A DNA stretch of 64,000 nt, taken from Pseudomonas entomophila L48 (GTDB lineage: Bacteria; Pseudomonadota; Gammaproteobacteria; Pseudomonadales; Pseudomonadaceae). Location: the NCBI RefSeq assembly GCF_000026105.1, contig NC_008027.1:3176501-3240500 (forward strand), read 5' to 3'. Below are positions 42,557 to 54,500 of this stretch, piece by piece. A program made the translations under genes and the position numbers. Below the pieces are notes generated by a model, which was not told the origin of the DNA, ran no database searches, and saw only the letters and a program-made list of their open reading frames with translations. Position 1 is the first letter of the stretch; every line of letters begins with the position of its first letter.

Positions 42557-45500
42557 TCACGACAACCTCGTCTTCAAGGCCAAGGCCTGGCCGTCATGCC
42601 ACCACGCCGCCAGGCTGAACACATCCGGCACCTTGAGGATGCTGAAGTGGTTGCCTGGCCCCTGCCATACCTCCAGTTTGGGCATCAGTTGCCGCCAGCC
42701 CTCCTCCATGGCCCGATGTTCGTGCTGGTTGCCGGCGGCATCCAGGGCCGGGTCGGTCACCAGCACCAGCCGCGCCAGGCCGTCGAACTGCGCCTGTGGC
42801 CGATAGACCGTGCGCAACGCACTGGCGAAGGTACGTACCACGCCCGCCAGGGCCTGGGGGGTGGAGCGCGACGGCAACAGCCCGACCCGCACCATGGCCC
42901 CGTGCAGCTGGTTCAATTGCGCCTGGTCATCCGCTTCGGCGAAGGCTTCGGCGGCAATGCCCAGCGACTTGCCGGTGGACAGCTGCAACGACTCGACCAG
43001 CCGCTGCAGGGCTTCGGTGAAGGTGTACGGCTTGCCGCAACCGCCACCGCCGCCCGGCGCCTCGCTGTCGATCAGGGTCAGTGATCGCACCTCACGGCCC
43101 TTGGCCTGCAGGCGCGCCGCCATGGCATACGCGACCCAGCCGCCAAACGAATGCCCGACCAGGTTCACTGGCCCCTGGGGGTAGAACGCCTCGATGGCCC
43201 GCACATGGCAGTCGGCCGCAACCTCCACGCTGCTGTGCGGCACCTCGCCAGCGGCCAGGCCCCGCGCTTGCAGGCCATGCACCGGCCAATCCTGGCCCAG
43301 GGCCTCGGCCAGGCCGATGAAGCTGGTGACGCTGTCCCCCGCGCCCGGCACGCAGAACACCGGCACATGCCCGGGCGTGCCGCTCTGGATCGCCAGCAAC
43401 GGCTGATGGGCTGGCAACGCGTGGCCTTGCGCGGCCGCCATGGCCTGGGCGATGGCCTCGCCGAGCACAGCAGCGTTGGGCGCCTGGATCAGGCTTTGGT
43501 GGTCGCCGGGTACCGTCAGGCAATGCAACACCTGCCCCGGCAGCGCTTCGGCCCAGCCCAGGGTCGGGCTGTCGCAGGGGACGCTGTTCTCGCGCTGCTC
43601 GGCCTTGAACAGGTGCAACGGCACCGGCAGCGGCGCCAGGTGGTAATGGGCCAGGGCATGACCATGGGCGACATGGCGCTCGAAGAAGTGGCGCAGTTGC
43701 TCATCGCTGGCCTGGGCCAGGCCCGGCACCAGCAATTGGCGTTCGCGGCAGTGGGCGAGCAGCGCATCGAACGCCCTGCCGTCGGTTTGCAGCGCCTCGA
43801 CTTGCGCCAGTTGCGCGGCCCCCGCCTCCCCTTGGTCCTGCCAATGCAACTGGCAATGCTGCAGCAATTGCGCTTCGGCCTGCCGCGGGCCTTGCCAGCG
43901 TGCCTTGCCCTGGTCGACCAGGCGCGGCACATAGGTGTCGATCAGGCCGACGAAGGCCACCGCTTCGTCCGCCCCCAGCAACTGGGCGGCCACCTCGTAG
44001 GCCAGCACCCCGCCAAACGACCAACCGGCCAGGTGGTACGGGCCGTGGGGCTGCACCGCCCGAATCCGCCGCACCAGGCGCGCCGCCAGGCATTCCAGGG
44101 TATACAGCTGCGGCTGGCCGACGGGCACACCGGGCAAGCCGTAGATCGGGAAGTCACCCGGCACATGCCGCCCCAGGACCGGGAAGTACAGGTCCAGGCC
44201 GCTGAACTCATGCAGCAGGAACAGCGGCGGTAGGCTGCCCTCGGCACGCACGGTGACCAGGCTGTCGTCGTCACCGCCTGGCTCGCGTTCGTCCAGGCGC
44301 TCGGCCAGGGCGGCGATGTTCGGATGCTGGAACAACTCCGCCAGGGTGGTGCGCAACCCGTTGCGCTCCATCTCGCTCACCAGGCGGATCGCCAACAGCG
44401 AATGCCCGCCGAGCTCGAAGAAGTTGTCATGCCGACCGACCCGTTCGACCTCCAGCACCTGCGCCCACAATGCCGCCAGGGTGTGTTCCAAGGCGCTGGC
44501 AGGCGCTTCGAAGGCGGCCACCAGCATGTCCTGCGCGCCGGGCAGCGGCAGTGCCTTGCGGTCGACCTTGCCATTGTTGGTCAGCGGCAACGCCTCCAGT
44601 GCCACGAAGGCCGCCGGCAGCATGTACTCCGGCAGCCGCTCGCGCAGGAACGCCCGCACCTTCAGGCCGTCGAGGGCCGGATCGTGACGGGTGAACCAGG
44701 CCACCAGGCGCAGCGGCCCCTGTTCCAGGCGCAAGGCCTGGACCACCCCTTCATCCAGCCCCGGGCATTGGGCCAGGTGCTGCTCGATCTCGCCCAGCTC
44801 GATACGGAAGCCACGGATCTTGACCTGGTCGTCGTTACGCCCCAGGCATTCCAGCTGGCCGTCCGGGCGCCAGCGCGCCAGGTCGCCGGTGCGGTACATT
44901 CGCGCGCCGGGAACCGGGCTGAACGGGTCGTCGAGGAAACGCTCGGCAGTCAGTTGCGGGCGTTCGAGGTAGCCCAGGGCCACGCCGTCGCCGCCGATGT
45001 ACAGCTCCCCGGTCACCCCTTCGGGCAGCACCCGGCCCTGGTGATCGAGCACATACACCGTGGTGTTGCCGATGGGGCGGCCAATCGGTACATGCTCGGC
45101 GTCCTCGGCCAGCGCCCGCACTTCGTGGGTGGTGGCGAAGGTGGTGGTTTCCGTGGGCCCGTAGCAATGCACCAGGCGCAGGGCCGGCGCCTGGGCCAGC
45201 AAGCTGCGGAAGGCACCGGGGTCGCCGCGCTCACCGCCGCACAGCAGGATGCGCAGCCCGGCCAGGGCTTCGGGGATCAGTTGCACGTACTGGTTGAACA
45301 GCGCGGTGGTGACGAACAGCACACTGGCGCCGCCCTCGCGCAAGGTGGCGCCGAAGCGTACCGGCTCCAGAAGCGTCTGGTGATCGATCACCAGCACCTG
45401 GCCACCGTTGAGCAGCGCGCCCCAGACATCCATGGTGGCAGCGTCGAACGCCGGGTTGGCGGCGAAGGCGATACGGTCCTGGGCATTGAAGTCGGCGTAG

Positions 45501-48500
45501 CCGTTGTTCAGCACCAGGCGGGTGATGCCGCGATGCGCGACACGCACGCCTTTCGGCGTGCCGGTGGAGCCGGAGGTGTACATCACGTAGGCCACGTCGG
45601 CAGCGTCCGAGGCCAGGCCCGGGTTGTGCCCGGGCTGGTCGTCGAGCGCCAGGCAGTCGAGGTCGACGCGCCGCACCCCCAGGTCCCCGGCAATGCCGCC
45701 AAGGGTCAGCAACGCCACCGCCTGGCAGTCCTGCACCATGAACGCCTGGCGCTCGGCGGGCGCGTTGATGTCCAGCGGCACATACACCGCGGCGCACTTG
45801 AGCACCGCCAGCTGGGCCACCAGCAATGGCAGCGAGCGCGGCAGCAGGATCGCCACATGATCACCCGGCACCACGCCTTCGCTGATCAGCCAGTGGGCCA
45901 GCTGGTTGGCCTGCTCGTTGAGCTCGGCGTAGGTCAACTGGCGTTCGTCGTGCACGGCGGCAGGGGCCAGCGGGTGGCGAGCCACGCGCTGTTCGAACAG
46001 GCGTTGCACCGGCTCTTCGCGCGGGTAGTCGCGGTCGCTGGCGTTGTACTCGACCAGCAAGCGCTGGCGCTCCTCGGTCGGTACGATACCAAGCCGCTCC
46101 AGGCCCTGCTCCGGTGCCGACTCCAGGGCTTGCAGCAGCCCTTGCACCGCGTGTTCGAGATAGCCGCACAGACGGCGGGCGTCGATGCCTGGCGCGCACT
46201 GGGCAGAGAGGCAGAACGCCTCGCCCAGGTCGTCGATGCTCAGCACCAGCGGATAGTTGCTGCCTTCATGGGCCTGCAACAGCTGGATGCCGGCCCAGGC
46301 CTGCGCGGCCTGCGTATCGGCACGCACCGCCGCGGCGCTGTGACGATAGTTCAACAAGGTACTGAACAGCGGCGCCCCAGGTGGTAGTGCGCTGCAACGC
46401 TGGGCCAGGGCGAGCTGGGCGTGTTCATGCACCAATAACCCGGTCAGGCGGCGATGGGTGTCGAGCACCGCCTCGCGCACCGGCAGGCCGCCGACGTTCA
46501 GGCGCAGCGGCAAGGTGTTGATGAACATCCCCAGCGCCCGCTCCACGCCCTCGCCACCCTGCAGCCGGCCCAGCAGCACGGTGCCGAAGACCACGCTGTC
46601 GCGCCCCGACAGTTGCCCCAGCACCAGCCCCCAGGCCAGGTGCAGCAGGCTGGCGGCGCCGACGCCAAGCTGGCGGGCCTGCTCGCGCAGCCGGCGTGAC
46701 AGCGCATCGTCCAGCATTTGCCGGACCTCGGCCTCGGCATCCGGATGTGGGTGTGGATGGACGCCGTAGGCCAAGGTCGGCTCGTCGATATCACCCAGCT
46801 GTTCGCGGAAGTAGGCCTCATGCTGGGCCTCGTCCGCGCCTTGCAGCACCTGGGCGATGTAGTTGCGGTACGGCACCGGCGCGGGCAGCCGATGGGCTTC
46901 GCCGAGCAGGCAGGCCTGCAGTTCGGCGCGCAGCACGTCCTGGGCGACGTGGTCCATGACCATGTGGTGGAACAGCAAGGTCGCCTTGATGGCACCGTTC
47001 TCCCCGGCCGGGTGGTGCACCAGGCGCAGCAAGGGCGCGCGGGTCAGGTCCAGGCGCAGGGCCGGCGCTTCGCCGACGCCGATGGCCACGACCTCCAGCG
47101 GCGCCTGGCGCCAGACCACCTGCACCGGCTGCGCCAGGCCCTCCCAGTACAACGAGGTGCGCAGGATGTCGTGGCGTGCGATCACCTGATCCAGCGCTTG
47201 CTGCAACGCCGCCAGGCGCCCCGCATCGTCCACCAGGAAAGTGACTTGCTGGACATAGGGGTCGGCCCCCTCGCTGGCCAGGTGGTGGAAGTGGATACCT
47301 GCCTGCAGGGGGCCCAGGGGGTAGATGTCCTGCACATTGGCGACGCCTCCCGGCACACTGGCGACGATGCGGTCGATGGCCTGTTGCTCCAGCGTGATCA
47401 GGGGCAACAGGCCCGGGGTGATGTGGGTGCAGTCGTCGCCAATGCGGTTGGCCGGCACCTCTGCCTCGAACACCTGGCCGAGGGTGGCGGCCAGGGCCGC
47501 CACGGTGGGCTTGTCGAACAGCACGCGGATATCCACCGTCATGCCCTGCGCACGCAGGCGCGAGGTCAGGGTCACGGCCAGCAACGAATGGCCGCCCAGT
47601 TCGAAGAAGTTGTCGTGCCGCCCTACCCGTTCCACACCCAGCAGCTCGACCCAGAGCTTGGCCAGCAGTTCCTCGGTCGCGCCTTCAGGGGCCTCGTAGG
47701 CCCGGCTCTGCACCGCCTCCGGCACTGGCAGCGCCTTGCGGTCGAGCTTGCCGTTGGGGCTCAGCGGCAGCGCGTCCAGATGAATGAACTGCGCCGGTAC
47801 CATGAACTCCGGCAACCGCGCCAGCAGCGCCGCGCGCAGCACCTCCGTGGGTTGCGGGGTACCGGTGCAGTACGCCACCAGGCGCTGCTCACGGGCCAGC
47901 ACCACCGCTTCCTTGACCCCCTCGATGGCGGTCAGGCAGGCCTGGATCTCGCCCAGCTCGATGCGCAGGCCACGCAGTTTCACCTGGTCATCGTTGCGCC
48001 CCAGGTACTCCAGGTTGCCGTCGGCCAGGTGCCGCGCCAGGTCGCCGGTGCGGTACAGCCGCGCGCCCGGGCGGGTGCCGAACGGGTCGTCGAGGAAGCG
48101 CTCGGCGGTCAGTTCGGCACGGTTGAGATAACCGCGGGCCACCTGCACGCCACCGATGTACAGCTCGCCCGCCACGCCTTGCGGTACCGGCTGGCCGTGG
48201 CCGTCCAGCACGTACAGCGTGGTATTGGCGATCGGCTTGCCGATCGGCGTGTTGTCCGGCGCCGTCATGCAGTGCCAGGCACTGACGTCCACCGCCGCCT
48301 CGGTCGGGCCGTACAGGTTGTGCAGTTCGACTGTCGGCAACTGCGCGTGGAAGCGTCGCACCAGCGCCCCAGGCAGGGCTTCGCCGCTGCACAGCACACG
48401 CTTGAGGCGTTCGGGCTGGACCGCGCCATGGGCGAGGAACACGTCCAGCATCGATGGCACGAAGTGCAAGGTGCTGACCTGCTCGGCGCGGATGACCTCG

Positions 48501-51500
48501 CGCAGGTACTCCGGGTCGCGGTGGCCACCGGGCCGGGCCATGACCAGACGGGCGCCGGTCTGCAGCGGCCAGAGGAATTCCCACACCGACACGTCGAAAC
48601 TGAACGGGGTCTTCTGCAGCACCACGTCGTCCGCGCCGAGCTGATAGGCGTCCTGCATCCACAGCAGGCGGTTGACCACCCCGGCGTGCTCGTTCATCAC
48701 GCCCTTGGGCAGGCCGGTGGAGCCGGAGGTGTAGATCACATAGGCCAGGTGGCGTGGGGTCAGCCCCTTCACCACCGGTGCCTGCACCGGTTGCTCCAGC
48801 CAGCTTGGGCGGTCGAGGTCGATCAGCGGCACCGTGGCGGCCTCAGGCACGTGGCGCGTGGCCGCGTGCACCAGCACCACCACCGGAGCGCTGTCACTGA
48901 GCATGTGGCGGATGCGCTCGGCCGGGTACTCCGGATCTACCGGCACATAGGCGCCACCCGCCTTGAGGATGGCCAGCAGGCCGACCACCATCGCCAGGCC
49001 GCGCTCCACGCAGATCGCCACGCGATCGTCAGGTTTCACGCCCAGGGCGATCAGGTGATGGGCCAGGCGGTTGGCCTGTTCGTCGAGCTGGCGGTAAGTC
49101 AGCCCGCCCTCTTCGGCTTTCACCGCCACGGCGTCCGGGGTGCGTCGCACCTGGGCTTCGATCATCCCGTGCAGGGTCTGTTCGAGGTCGTAGTCCGCCC
49201 GTGTGTCGTTGAAGCCCACCAGCAGTTGCCGACGCTCCGCCGCACCCAGCAATACCGACTCGGACGGGATCACGTCACCCGAAGCAATGAAGCTCCAGAG
49301 CAGTTGCTCGAAATAACGGGTATAGCGCTGCACCGTCTCGTGGTCGAACAGCGCCGTCGCGTAGACCAGCGCGCCGACGAAACCGTCGGCACCTTCGCCC
49401 ATGCTCAGGCTGAGGTCGAACTTGGCCACGCGGGCCTCGGCCTCCAGCAGCGAAAGCGACAACCCTTCAAGGCGCAGCGGCGGCTGGCCGACAGTGCCGT
49501 CCCAGTCCAGCGCGGCCTGGTACAGCGGCGTATGGGACAAGCTACGCGGTGGGCGCAGCAATTCCACCACTTGCTCGAACGGCACATCCTGATGGTCCTG
49601 GGCGGCGATCACCACCGCCTTGACCCGGGCGAGCAAGGTGCCCAGGTCCGGCGCCCCCGAGGTGTCGATGCGCAAGGCCAGGGAGTTGACGAACAAGCCG
49701 ATCAAGCCTTCGACCGCAGCTTGCCGACGGTTGGCCACCGGCGTGCCGATCACCACGTCATCCTGGCCCGACAGACGCGCCAGCAGCACCGCCCAGGCGG
49801 CGGTGAACAGCATGAATGGCGTGATCCCATGGCGGTGGCAGAGCGCCTTGAGCTCGGTGCTCAGGCGTGGGTCCAGGCTCAGGTCGACACGCTCGCCGGT
49901 GTAGTCCTGGTGCGGCGGGCGCGGCCGGTCGCTGGGCAGTGCCAGCAACACCGGCGCACCGGCCAGTGCCTGGCACCAGTAATCGCCCTGGCACTGCAAT
50001 TCGTCCCCCGTCAGCCAGCGGCGCTGCCAGATGGCATAGTCGCCGTACTGGATCGCCAGGGGTGCCAGCGGGTCTTCGCCACCGGCGGCGAGCGCCGGGT
50101 ACAAGGCCGCCAGTTCCTGGGTGAGCACGCCCACCGACCAGCCGTCGGCGACGATATGGTGCAGGGTGAGCAGCAGCACGTGGTGATCGGGTGCCAGGCA
50201 CAGCAGACGGCCACGGATCGGCAGTTGATGCGCCAGGTCGAACGGTAGCGCTGCCTCCTCCTGGGCCAGCGTTCGCAGCAGTTGGGGCTGCCCGCGCAGG
50301 TCGTGCCAGGCCAGGGCGAAGTCGCCATGCCCGGGCACCACCCGCACCCGCGCTTCGGCGCCCTCCTGGTTGAACTGGCTGCGCAGGCTCTCGTGGCGCT
50401 CGACGATGCGCGCCAGGGCGCGTTCCAGCGCCGTGCGGTCCAGCGGCCCGCGCAACTCCAGGCCCAACGGAATATGGTAGGCGGCGCTGGCATCGCCCAT
50501 CTGCGCCAGGAACCACAGGCGCTGCTGGGCGAACGACAGTGGCTGGGACTGGCCCCGCGCCGCCGCCTCCAGCAGCGGCAACGCCCGGCCCTGGTTGCCC
50601 GCCACTGCCGCCGCGACGGCCTGCAGGCGGTCATCGGCGAACAGCGTGCCCAACGCCAGCTCCAGGCCCAGGCGCTGGCGCAGCTGGCCGACCATGCGCA
50701 TGGCCAGCAGCGAGTGGCCGCCCAGTTCGAAGAAGCGGTCCTGGCGACCGACCCGCTCGACCTGCAGCAGTTCGCTCCAGAGCTGGGCCAGGGCAACTTC
50801 CAGTTCGCCTTCGGCGGCTTCGTACGTTTGCTCGGCCAACGCCTCGCGTTCGGGTGCCGGCAGCGCACGGCGGTCGACCTTGCCGTTGGCGGTCAATGGC
50901 CACGCTGTCAGCCGTACCAGCGCCACCGGCACCATGTAGGCCGGCAGGCGTTGCAGCAACACGGCCCGCAACTCGGCGGGCGTCGGCGCCTCGCCCCGGG
51001 CGATGAACCAGGCCACCAGCCGTGGCTGGCCCGCTTGCGCCTCGTGGGCCAGTACCAGGGCCTCTTCGATACCCGGCATTTGCAGCAACTGGGCCTCGAT
51101 CTCGCCGAGTTCGATGCGCCGGCCTTGCACCTTCACCTGGTCATCGTTGCGCCCCAGGTACTCCAGGGTGCCGTCGGCGTTCCAGCGTGCCAGGTCACCG
51201 GTGCGGTACATACGCGCCCCCGCTGTTTCGCTGAACGGGTCGGCGAGGAAGCGTGCCTCGGTCAGGTCGGGGCGATTGAGATAGCCCCGCGCCACGCCCG
51301 CACCGCCCACATAAAGCTCGCCCGTTGCACCGGATGGCACCAGTTGCAGGGCCTCGTCGAGCAGATAGGCGCGGGCATTGGCGATCGGCCTGCCGATATC
51401 CAGCGCGCCGCCCGGCAACACCAGCCCGGACGTGGCGACCACGGTGGTTTCGGTGGGGCCGTAGTTGTTGACCACCACGAAGCCTGGGTCACTGTTGAAC

Positions 51501-54500
51501 TGACGCAGGCGATCGCCACCGATCAGCAGGGTGCGCAGGGTCGGGTGCCGCAACCCTTGGCTGAGGGCGTACTCGGCCACCGGGGTGGGCAGGAAGGCCA
51601 CCTTCAATGGTTGCGCCAGCCACCAGGCCAGCATCGCGTCGAGCTGCTCGTTGCCCAGCGGCTCAGGGGGCACGTGCAACACCGCGCCGGCGCACAGGGC
51701 CGGCCAGACTTCCCAGGCCATGGCGTCGAAACCGAAGCCGGCAACGCTGGCGGTGTGGTCCCCAGCCCTCAGTTCGAAGGCCTTGCGGTGCCAGTGGACG
51801 AGGTTGGCCAGGGCCCGGTGTTCGACCATCACCCCCTTGGGCTCACCGGTGGAGCCGGAGGTGTAGATCACATAGGCCAGGTGGTCGGGGGTCAGGCCCG
51901 CGACCACGGGGTTGTCGTGACGCGCCGGCCAATCCGGCTGGTCGAGCGCCAGCAAAGGCGCCTCCAGGCCTTCAAGACGCTCGAACAATGCCCGCTGGGC
52001 CAGCACGACCACCGGCGCGCTGTCACTCAGCAGGTAGCGCACGCGCGGGTCGGGATGGGCGGGATCCACCGGCACATAGCCGGCCCCGGCCTTGAGCACC
52101 GCCAGCAAGGCAACCAAGGTGTCCAGCCCGCGCCGCGCCACCACCGCCACGCGGTCGTCGGGGCGCACACCCAGGTCGATCAGGTGATGGGCCAGGGCAT
52201 TGGCCTGGCGGTTCAACTCGCCATAGCTCAGGGTTTGCTCGCCGGCCTTGGCCGCCAGGGCTTGCGGTGCCTGGGCCACCTGGGCCTCGATCAGGCCCGG
52301 CAGGGTCTGGCCGCGGGGGAAGGCCCGAGTGGTGTTGTTGAAGCCGTGCAGCAGGCGCTTGCGCTCCGTGTCGCCGACCAGCGCGACGGCGGCCAGCGGT
52401 TGCCGGTCATTGTCCACCATGGCCTGCAGCAGCGTTTCGAAGTAGCCGGCAAAGCGCTGCACGCTGGCCTGGTCGAACAGCGCGGTGGCGTACTCCAGGC
52501 TGCCGACCAGCGCCTCGCCTTGCTCGCCCATGTTCAACGACAGATCGAACTTGGCCACCTGGATGCCCTGTGCCACAGCTTCCAACTGCAGCCCTTCCAA
52601 CTGCAGGACGGCGCCATCGGCGGCCAGCCAGTTGAGGGTGGTCTGGAACAGTGGCGTATGGCTGAGGCTGCGTGCCGGGCGGACGATCTCCACCACTTGC
52701 TCGAACGGCAGGTCCTGGTGCGCCTGGGCCTGGAGCAGGCGCTGCTGCACCTGGGCCAGCAAGGCTTCGGCGGACGGCGCGCCCGCCAGGTCGATGCGTA
52801 TCGCCAGGGTGTTGACGAACAGCCCGACCAGAGGCTCCAGCTCGGCCCGGCCACGCCCGGCCACCGGGCAGCCCACCACCACGTCGGTTTGGCCGGCCAG
52901 GCGGGCCAGGGTCGCGGCCCAGGCACTCATCAGCACCGTGTACAGGGTCACCTGGTGACGCTGGGCCAGGGCACGCAGGCCCACCGCCAACGGCTCGTCC
53001 AGCCGCAGCACCAGGCTGGCGCCGCTGAAGTCCTGGCGTGCCGGGCGCGGCCGATCGCCGGGCAGGCTGAGCAGGGTCGGCGCGCCATCCAGGGTTTCAC
53101 GCCAGTAGTCGGCCTGGCGCTGCAGTTGCTCGCCCGCCAGCCAGCGGCGTTGCCACACGGCATAGTCGCCGTACTGGATCGCCAAGGGTGGCAGCGGGTC
53201 TTCCAGGCCTTGGCGCAGGGCCGGGTACAACGCACCGAGCTCGCGGGTCAGCACCCCCAGGGACCAGCCGTCGGCAACGGCATGGTGCACGGTCAGGGCC
53301 AGTACATGGTGCTGCTCGCCCAGGCGCAGCAGGCTGGCGCGCAGCAATGGCCCGGCAACCAGGTCGAAGGGCGCGACGGCCTCGCTGCGCAGGCGTGCGG
53401 GCAGGTCCTTCGGCGCCAGTGTCTCGCGGCGCAGCCAGCCCGGTTGCGGGGTCGCATCGACCCGCACTTCGGCGCTGTCGCCACAGGGCACGAAGCGGCT
53501 GCGCAGGGTTTCATGGCGCTCGACAATACGCAGCAAGGCGCGCTCCAGCGCCGTGGCGTCCAGCGCCCCGCGCAGGCCCAGGGCCAGCGGCATGTTGTAG
53601 GCCTGGTTGCCGCCTTCCAGCTGGGCCAGGAACCACAGGCGCTGCTGGGCGAACGACATCGGCAGGGCCTGCTCGCGATCGATCGCCACGATCGCCGGGA
53701 GGTCGCTGGCGCTTGCGTTGGCCAGCACCTGGGCCAGCGCGGCCAGTTCGGCATTGGCGAACAGGTCGGCCAGGGCCAGTTCCACGCCAAGGCGCTGGCG
53801 CACCTGGGACACCAGGCGCATGGCCAGCAATGAGTGGCCACCCATTTCGAAGAAGTGATCGTGACGCCCGACCCGCTCGACCTTGAGCAGCTCGGCCCAG
53901 ATCGCCGCCAGGGCGGTTTCCACTTCGCCCGTTGGTGCCTCGAAGCCGCGGCGGATCACATCGTCGTTGCCCGGCTGCGGCAAGGCGCGGCGGTCGAGCT
54001 TGCCGTTGGCGGTCAGTGGCAGTACGTCCATTTGTACATAGGCTGACGGCAGCATGTAGTCCGGCAATTGGCCTTGCAGGTGTTGGTGCAGCTCGGCGAT
54101 GGCCTGCTGCCCGGTGAAGTAGGCCACCAGGCGCTTGTCGCCCGGGCTGTCCTCACGCAGCACCACAGCCACGTCACGCACACCTGCGCACGCTGCCAGG
54201 CGTGCCTCGATCTCACCCAGCTCGATCCGGAAACCACGCAGCTTGACCTGCTGGTCGGCACGGCCCAGGTAGCGCAAGGTGCCGTCGGCCTGCCAGCAGG
54301 CCAGGTCGCCACTGCGGTACATGCTCCCGCCGTTGAACGGGTCGGCCAGGAAGCGCTCGGCGGTCAGCTCCGGTTGGCCCAGGTAGCCCAGGGCCACGCC
54401 GTCACCGGCGATGTACAGCTCACCCACCGCGCCCACCGGCAACAACTGCCGACGGGCATCGAGCACATAGCAGCGGGCGTTGCCGATTGGTTTGCCAATC

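Noticed and set aside
46718..50248. Very long open frame (over 1,100 codons) on the plus strand opposite the etlC-like gene, and similar ones at 50282-53833, 54068-56506 and 57118-60012
   Set aside because: They are opposite-strand shadows of high-GC coding sequence. Their products are rich in His, Arg and Gln, match no family and are contradicted by the intact NRPS domains on the minus strand.
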